From Trichobilharzia szidati (Eukaryota > Platyhelminthes > Trematoda > Strigeidida > Schistosomatidae): DNA of 64,000 bases. The translations under genes were made by a program, and so were the position numbers. The notes under the pieces are model-generated. The model saw only the letters and a program-made list of their open reading frames with translations, was not told the origin of the DNA and ran no database searches. Below are positions 57,658 through 64,000 of the stretch, in pieces; position 1 is the first letter of the stretch, and every line of letters starts with the position of its first letter. The DNA is taken from assembly GCA_944472155.2 (NCBI GenBank), contig OX235273.1, positions 80,904,793 through 80,968,792 of the forward strand, in the 5' to 3' direction.

Positions 57658-58122
57658 GCTCATCATGAACTGACATTGGTTAGAGAACCATTGGAAAACC
57701 TTTGGGGAGTACTGGACAGCTATTTCGTCCTAGTTTGAGAGTCTTCATCAGTACGCACCCACCGAGGTTCGAACCCACGACCTTCTGGTTACAAGGCAAG
57801 CTAGCTCGTAGACCATTAAGCCATTGGGACCCATCGATCCAATCACCAGTGCATGAATTCCAACTTCTGCCAATTCACGACATAGCACAACCGCTAGACA
57901 ATGTCTTCGGTGAGTATTTGTCCTCACACCCGACCTGCTGCACCCTACTGGTCCTGGTTTCGAACCCCGGTGGGTGCGTACTGATGAAGAGTTCCAAACT
58001 GGGATGAAACAGCTGTTCAGTACTCCATTACTGGTTTTCCAATGGTTCTCTAACTGATTTCAGCTCATGATGAAATCCTGTAACCAATCAACCAAATCCC
58101 TACAAACCAATACTTGAATCTA
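57658..58122. mobile_element. S3 fold-back pair, well preserved
   Basis: A minus-strand unit (57658-57950) with hammerhead (57705-57760), boxes and body joins a plus-strand unit that begins just before the B box (GGTTTCGAACCCC, 57957-57969). The plus unit has its hammerhead at 57979-58027 and 3' end ACAAACCAATACTTGAA. The minus hammerhead reads GUACUG, AUGAAGA, stem II, GAAA, UAG/CUGUC, CAGUAC. Confidence 0.9.
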
Positions 58123-58180
58123 AATAGCTCGTTTGATTTTTGTCAACTCGTGTTACCTCTGATTTTGTTGAGCTATTCAG

Positions 58181-58440
58181 CCATCCATCAAAAAGTATGT
58201 GTACTTTAAAATTGACGTTACAGACCCTAAAATTAGAAAATACGATCACAGATTTTTCATCATAAATACACTTGTTCAAAAACATGCACCAGGTGGTTCA
58301 ACAGCATAAATTTCTGTTACAGTTTTAAGAAAGATGGAACAATCTATGAGGTTGGATGTGACGTCTGTTACCTATCAGGGGCACCACATTCCTGGATGAC
58401 AAGTACTAGTTGCTCAAGAATTAATTTTCGAAAAAAGTAG
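58181..58440 (+). other. Possible host exon region, two open frames
   Basis: After GATTTTGTTGAGCTATTCAG (AG at 58179-58180) a frame reads PSIKKYVYFKIDVTDPKIRK, YDHRFFIINTLVQK, HAPGGSTA, stop at 58307-58309. After TTTCTGTTACAG (AG at 58321-58322) another frame reads FKKDGTIYEVGCDVCYLSGA, PHSWMTS, stop at 58438-58440. Both look protein-like and match no repeat here. How they would be joined is unclear: a GT-AG intron of about 30 nt is possible, but the phases do not agree. Family unknown. Confidence 0.25.
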
Positions 58441-58518
58441 GAAGTATTCCTGTAGGCAAAATGAGTAACGATCAGAGGAATCATATTCCGTCAATCTGCG
58501 CCATATACAGTAACATAT

Positions 58519-58712
58519 GTGCGTCGGTGACACAGTGGTTAGGACTCTCGCCGACCATGCACACGGTCCAGAGTTCGATCCCTTGCCGACGCACACCTGA
58601 TATCTATGGTCGACCTGCAAAATTTGGGCTACCGATATCACACGCTGAAAATTCCATACATGTACCAAAAAATACGTGTGGAATCAAGCTGTAATCAAAA
58701 ATCAAAAATCTA
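58519..58712 (+). mobile_element. S1 SINE copy e
   Basis: Complete S1: GTGCGTCGGTGACACAGTGG, B box GAGTTCGATCCC, tail ending GTAATCAAAAATCAAAAATC. No clear target-site duplication. Confidence 0.92.
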
Positions 58713-59590
58713 ACTAGGAGTTCTGGAAGAGCTAAGAACTAATGACGTTTTCACATTCTTTGTAAAATAGCTAAAAATCGTTTTGCACTACTGCAGACAA
58801 ATTCAAACTTTAATGTCTTCCATATACTGAAAGCCTTCAACAATCTCCAGTTAACTATTTTATCTCATATATCCATATTTTTTTATTGTTATATCATTAC
58901 TGTTCTGTACTATTAAGTATAAGTTCAAACTGAAATAATTCTTAAAATCACATACAGATTATCTATATGGTAATTTATCGGTAGAGATTAAGTAGCCAAT
59001 TAGTTCACGTGTTCATCTAAGGCCAGTGCGTACGTAGGCTGGCCTGTTTATTTCAGCTTTTAGTTAACCATCTTTCAGATTATCTAGAAAAACGTGATTT
59101 AACACAGGATAATAATATCATTAATCTTCCAATTTACTTGTTGTTGTTGTTTTTTTTATTATTTTTGTAACACTTTTGCTTTTACTTCCCACCAGTTTTC
59201 ACTCCCTCGCTCCCTCCCTCCCTCCCTCTTGTTTCAAACATTCCATCATTTTTGTTTCCTTTCGTTTTCATCCTTTTTCTTTCGGCGTTGAATATAGGGG
59301 GTTTAAGATTTAAATGTTAAAGTTTCAGGATGGTTAGTTTTTCTTTTTATTACGGTGTAGGGTTGCAAGCCCTTTGGCCAACCTTCCCTCTTTTCTGGGC
59401 GCTTGCCAAAGATTAGGAGAGGTTTAGGAATGCGCCAGTTGAGGAATACAGCCTGAACTATATGCGTGGGTGGTAGGTATTCGGTGCTTGAATCACCGAT
59501 GCCTACTTTGCATCATATTAAATATATAAATAAACTTTCGTTGCCAAATTATTTACTATTCTTGTTTTCATACCCCTTGTTTTGTTGTTG
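58713..59590. other. Unassigned; small CTCC-rich run
   Basis: AT-rich sequence with a pyrimidine run near 59200-59230 (CTCCCTCCCT). Nothing else supported. Confidence 0.4.
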
Positions 59591-59990
59591 TTAGTATTAT
59601 TCCCTTCGGTTCCGAGGGCGACATAGGGCTTCAGCAGCACATTCCCACTTGTCTCTTTCCTCTACAGCCCTCTGCAGCTGGCTCCACAATCGCTTATAAA
59701 CTCTCTCATCGCCTCCTCACACAACATCTATTCCATGTCAACTTTGAAGTGACGTCCAACTCGTCTTTCCTTATTCGCGTTCCACTGAAACCGATGGCCT
59801 GGCGCGCGACGTCATTCAACGGCTTCCTCAGTGTATAACCAATCGATCTTCATTTTCTTCGGCATATTTGTCGGGCAACTGATTCTTGGTTGGTTCGCTG
59901 ATGCTTAGCTTACTAGTTTATTAATTTATTAGCTGGTCCCAAGCTCAGAAAAGCAGAGAGAAGTTGGGCGTGGGGTTAGAGACCTTCTTC
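59591..59990 (-). mobile_element. RTE-A 3' fragment, diverged subfamily (A15)
   Basis: Minus-strand 3' end (TATTATTCCC complement, GGCGACATAGGGCTTCAGC), C-terminal codons with the DVARQAIG-like and KWIGYTLR-like segments, then CTGGTCCCAAGC and an S2-like block (59960-59990). Same order as at 45.9-46.18 kb. Confidence 0.75.
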
Positions 59991-60182
59991 CGGAAAATCA
60001 ATGCAATCGCAATATATATATGTAACCTATATTATTTGTAAGCTGTTAGCAACTGAAGAAACGCGGTGAAATAAAAGAAATGAGCTCTTTCATGTTTCAG
60101 TATCAAGTTGAGTTCCACCAATGAGTAGTTACCATTTCGCGTAACTTTTTATCTTTAAAATGTATCACTTATACCATTCTAC

Positions 60183-60414
60183 GTGCGTCGGTGGCATAGT
60201 GGTTAGGACGCTCGCCGGCCATGCACATAGTCCGAGGTTTGATCCCCGGCCGACACACTCCTTAACCTCGCTAAGCCAGAAATAACGCTGGTGAAGAGGA
60301 AAGGTTGGGCACGAGGCTAGCAACCTCATCCTGTAAAATAAGCACTGCTACAGAAATTTCAAGCCACTAGCTTGAAGCCCAATGTTCCACTGGGAACGTG
60401 AAGGAAATAAAAAA
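60183..60414 (+). mobile_element. S2 SINE copy e with 12-bp TSD
   Basis: Complete S2 with A box GTGGCATAGTGGTTAGGACG, B box GAGGTTTGATCCC and tail AAGCCCAATGTTCCACTGGG ending in an A run. Target-site duplication ATACCATTCTAC at 60171-60182 and 60415-60426. Confidence 0.97.
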
Positions 60415-60564
60415 ATACCATTCTACACAGTAAAGTAGTCTAAATAAAACTGGACTTTGAAGTTCTAACTTTCTATCTACAAACATTTTGTTAAATTGAT
60501 GACGTTCCTATGTAGGCAAGTCATTCTCACTATCACACCAGGTTTGGAACCAGGCAGTCTACCA

Positions 60565-61767
60565 ACTGCATTATAGATAAGAATTTATTTTGATAAATCA
60601 CACAGTGTTGTTTTACAGTAATATTAACTGATGACCACCTTTCGAGCACAAATTATCGCTCATAATCATATCAAGGTACTCACACAACTTTTTACTTCAT
60701 TTATACATAACCAGTGAAATTGATTAGATATTTGAATAAAAATCAGTATAGGATAATGTACATTCAGAAATAATAATATGAGTGCTATTGGTCAAATACA
60801 ATCAGATGGGAAATAAGATGTTTTTATAGTAAAATAAATAACTTGTTAGAATGTTGTAATGTGAATTGAATACATTTTAACATTATTTATTATTCTCTGA
60901 TTTGACTGGCAATAATATCTTCCATATCTCTGGTATTTGCATTGAGTCATTTCTGTTGCATGTGTTGGGTGCAGACTCGATGAACCAGGCAGAATTCAGT
61001 AATCAATCTCTCTCCATCTCCACCTACCTATATTACTCTTTGGAATTTTAACTGTATCCCAACCACCCTATTGTGTGGTTGTGTGTTAGTGCATGCAGTG
61101 CATTCGCTGAGCTTTCTCATAAGTTACTTATCTTCTCGTGGTCAACCATTCTTACCTTAGCTAAATTCTCATGTTCCGACAATCTGACCACCCCCGACCA
61201 ACTAGTCTGACCTATGTAGTCGACCTAACTCACAGTCATTGCAAGGTATTTTGTAAATTGTATTATTTTGTTTAATTGAGCCCACCGGGTCTTGTAGCCT
61301 ACAGAGATTGTCTCTGAGTGAGCTTTTAGGTTCGAATGCCACCCTAATTCCTGCTTTATTTAGAATCCTACGTAGGGCCTCAGATGTAACTGTAGATACC
61401 TTATATTCTTTCTTATTTATGTTATCATTATTAGTGTTACCATTATTTTTATTTTGCTTTTGACCTATTTTGATATTCCAAATGAATTTTATAGGACAGT
61501 TATTTAACACTAACGCTTCTTCTATCTGTTTCATTTCATCGTTTAGGTTTTTTTGTATTACTCAGTAATGTTGTTGCTAGGTTTGTTAGACATTTAACTA
61601 AGCCAGTCTTTACAGACAACGGATGAGATGAATTAAAGTCTAAATATCTATTAGCAGAATGCGTTGACTTTTTATAAACGCTAGTGTGCAGTTTACCTAC
61701 TTCCGTTCGTTTGATTTTACAATCTAACACAGTTAATTCTTTTTGTTCATTGTCGGATTCAAATGTA
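60565..61767 (-). mobile_element. PLE-2 relic, RT end, endonuclease and 3' region
   Basis: Minus strand: CTFESDNEQKELTVLDCKIK, LHTSVYKKSTHSANRYLDFN, SVKTGLVKCLTNLATTLL (61536-61767). After a frame change comes MKQIEEALVLNNCPIKFI, a basic Asn/Lys-rich linker and NNTIYKIPCNDCE (61202-61534), where the YIG segment is broken. The GIY-YIG tail and the 3' region shared with 36.1-36.5 kb follow down to 60565. The 5' end is cut by an S3 copy at 61768. Confidence 0.85.
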
Positions 61768-62118
61768 CACACCCACCACACGAGGTTAGAAACCACGACA
61801 TTCTGGTTACAAGGCCAGGGAGCTCGTAGACCATTAAGTCACTGGGACCCACTAATCCAATGGCCAGTCCATGAATTCCAACTTCTGCCAATTCACGACA
61901 TAGCGTGACCACTAGCCAGTATCATCGCTGGAGAGTATTTGTCCTCACACCCAACCTGCTGTACACTACTGGTCACTACTTCCCACTAGAACCGCAGGCT
62001 AACTACCTACCTACCTGAATAACGCCAGTCGCTAGTGAGCATCAGATCCGTTTTCAAGTATTGGTTTGTAGGGATTTGATTGATTTGTTACAGGATTTCA
62101 TCATGAGCTGCCTTATTA
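61768..62118 (-). mobile_element. S3 element copy n with clear unit junction
   Basis: Minus strand, reading from 62118: the 3' end of one unit (GCTCATGATGAAATCCTGTA ... CAAACCAATACTTGAAAA) runs straight into the 5' end of the next (ATCTGATGCTCACTAGCGAC, 62035-62050), then body, A box and B box. It stops inside the B-box region at 61768 where PLE-2 begins. Best tandem-dimer junction in the window. Confidence 0.88.
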
Positions 62119-62807
62119 TTTATTTATATGATATAGTTAACAAACTTAGACCATTTGACAAACCATTTTAACGGGAATTATTCTTTGTCTGTTTGGTTGT
62201 TTTTTTTGGGGGGGGGAGGTGTCAAACTGACTTTATTTGCTCTGTTTCACAGTCTTGATTTTAACGCCTATATTATTATTACATGAATTCTGTATTAATG
62301 CTTACTGATTCGAATGTCTGTTCGTTCGTTTGTTTGTTTGTTTTTTGTTGTTTTTGTTGTTGCTGTTGTTGTACAATTATTTTGTTTATTTAAATAACCC
62401 ACACACTTGAATTTCATTCATGGCTATTACACTACTATCGAAACTACCCCTAACACGTCGTATATTCGTACAAACATACACACATATAGTCACACACACA
62501 TACGCACATGTAGTGATTTCAGATTGAAAATTCAATATTTATATACACATTTATGATTGTACAACCCTAGTGAATGATCGTATATTGAAAAGAATTTCCT
62601 TCATTCCACTATGTAGCTATTCTAGAAGTTAATCGATATATATACATAAATATTTAATTTGACTTTTAGAATATTATGTGTTGATCATCACTAGTATAAC
62701 TAATTTGATTGACTAACTAACTAACTGACTGATGATGATAAATGAACACTTTTCAGCTCGGTAATTAACGAGCACAATGACTGTTTGTAATTACGAGTTG
62801 ATCACGT
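62119..62807 (+). mobile_element. Possible PLE 3' fragment in AT-rich DNA
   Basis: 62395-62610 resembles PLE 3' regions (ATTTATGATTGTACAAC, GAATGATCGTATATTGAAAA, hairpin AAGAA/UUCCUU). The rest, including a G run at 62207-62216 and TTG repeats near 62340-62370, is unassigned. Confidence 0.4.
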
Positions 62808-63300
62808 AGTTCTAGTGAGAAGTCGTGACCAGTGAGGTCCAATTAGATGTCACGTGTGTGGATGGATTTCCCACCAACGACAATGGTTGGGGTCGCGCTA
62901 AATCACGAATTGGTAGAAGTTAGAATTCATGAGCCATTGAATCAGGACCTTTCTTTTTCTTTCTTCCTTCACGTTCCCAGTGGAACATAGGGCTTCAAGC
63001 TAGTAGCTTGAAGTTTCTGTAGCAGTGTTTATTTTACAGGATGGGGTTGCTAGCCTCATGCTCAACCTTTCCTCTTCACCAGCATTATTTCTGGCTTAGC
63101 GAGGTAAAGGAGTGGCTGAATGGTTTACGAGATTGCTTGCCTTGTAACCAGAAGGTCCTGGGTTCGAACTGTGGCAGTGGGTGCGTACTGCCGATGATTC
63201 CCAAACTAGGATGAAACAGCAGCTGTCCAGTACTCCCTGGTTTTCAATGGTTCTCTAACTGATATCAATCCGTGATCAACTCGTAAAAACATAACTAACC
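62808..63300 (+). mobile_element. S3 element copy o, interrupted by S2
   Basis: 5' body 62808-62949, S2 fragment, then A box region CTGAATGGTTTACGAGATTG, B box GGTTCGAACTG, hammerhead block (63176-63232, GUACUG-CCGAUGA) and 3' body to 63300. Confidence 0.82.
62950..63113 (-). mobile_element. S2 SINE copy f, 5'-truncated, nested in S3
   Basis: Minus-strand S2 body and tail (TTCCTTCACGTTCCCAGTGG complement, GGATGGGGTTGCTAGCCTCA) without the tRNA-like head. The S3 sequence resumes at once at 63114. Confidence 0.88.
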
Positions 63301-63345
63301 CTTACAAACCAAACTATAGAAGACTGTTTATAAGTTTAAATTTGT

Positions 63346-63593
63346 GATGCGTCGGCGGTATAGCGGTTAGGACGCTCGCCGACCATGCACATGGTTCGGG
63401 ATTCGACCCCCGGCATATGCATTCCTTTACCTCGCCAAACCAGTAATAAAAAAAAGCTGGTAAAGAGGAAAGGTTCGGCATGGGGCTAGCAACACAATCC
63501 TGTAAAATAATCACTACTGCTACAGAATCTTCAAGCCACTAGCTTGAAGTCCTATGTTCCACTGGGGAACGTGAAGGAAAAAGAAAAAAAATA
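63346..63593 (+). mobile_element. S2 SINE copy g with 11-bp TSD
   Basis: Complete S2 (A box GCGGTATAGCGGTTAGGACG, B box GGGATTCGACCCC), tail GAAGTCCTATGTTCCACTGG and an A-rich end. Target-site duplication TTTAAATTTGT at 63335-63345 and 63594-63604. Confidence 0.97.
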
Positions 63594-63728
63594 TTTAAAT
63601 TTGTAAGCGGGAGAATACAAATACTGATATCAGATTATGTAACTCAATAGACTTTAAAAACGACTTATATATATATGTCCAAACGAAGTTCACTTTCAAC
63701 AGTTAGAAAAAATTTGGGTATTAGGTAT

Positions 63729-63926
63729 TTTTTTTATTCCTTCACGTTTCCAGTGGAACATAGGGCTTCAAGCTAGTGGCTTGAAGTTTCGGTAGCAGTG
63801 CTGTTTATTTTTACAGGATGGGGTTGCTAGCCTCATGCCGAACCTTTCCTCTTTACCAGCTTTTATTTCTGGCTTAGTGAGGTAAAGGAGTGTGTTGGCC
63901 GGGGGTCGAACCCCGAACCATGTGCA
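63729..63926 (-). mobile_element. S2 SINE copy h, head-truncated
   Basis: Minus-strand S2 tail, body and B box (GGGGTTCGACCCC complement), lost beyond CATGTGCAT, so the A box is missing. Confidence 0.88.
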
Positions 63927-64000
63927 TTCAGTAAATTCATCCCGTACCAAAATCTAAGGACGTGGCAGAAGTGTCAAGAATATGCATTCAACGTTCCGAA

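Overview
The window is gene-poor, AT-rich animal DNA. Its repeats suggest a digenean flatworm, most likely a schistosome-type blood fluke: RTE-clade and CR1-clade LINEs, Penelope-like elements (PLEs) with a GIY-YIG endonuclease, and tRNA-derived short elements carrying hammerhead-ribozyme sequence in the style of the schistosome SM-alpha repeat. The species cannot be fixed from the sequence alone. No host protein gene could be established; three short stretches that could be host exons are listed at low confidence.

Family labels are mine. RTE-A: the LINE whose RT reads IDFEKAFDSVDR and whose 3' end is GAAGCCCTATGTTCC...(AAT)n, 17 pieces. RTE-C: one near-complete LINE at 22.5-26.3 kb (-). CR1-B: two copies, 21.2-22.2 kb (+) and 54.5-56.2 kb (-). 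PLE-1 and PLE-2: Penelope-like elements with RT plus GIY-YIG, about 15 pieces. S1 and S2: two SINE families with nearly the same tRNA-like head and different tails. S3: a tRNA-promoter element with a hammerhead fold, about 16 pieces. S4: SM-alpha-like. S5: a single further tRNA-headed element.

Layout: 0-3 kb holds an RTE-A remnant and a PLE palindrome containing a U6 snRNA fragment. 3-12 kb is RTE-A, PLE and S3 debris. 12.5-14.6 kb is one PLE cut by three short elements. 15-22 kb is S4, S3, PLE, RTE-A and CR1-B pieces. 22.5-26.3 kb is RTE-C. 26.9-32.8 kb has two PLE palindromes, a (TTAG)n tract and little else. 33.6-39.3 kb is a nested RTE-A and PLE cluster. 39.6-40.0 kb is a pure (GATA)n tract. 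40-52 kb is S3 fold-backs, two PLE palindromes and RTE-A copies. 53-64 kb is RTE-A, CR1-B, PLE-2 and many young-looking S2 insertions with target-site duplications.

Two mobilisation styles stand out. RTE-A and S2 share a 3' tail and leave 10-13 bp target-site duplications, so S2 probably uses RTE-A machinery. PLEs and S3 both carry hammerhead-like folds, and both occur repeatedly as head-to-head, 5'-truncated inverted pairs; S3 also shows unit-to-unit junctions. This suggests that S3 is a retrozyme-like passenger of PLEs. All LINE and PLE reading frames seen here are broken or truncated.
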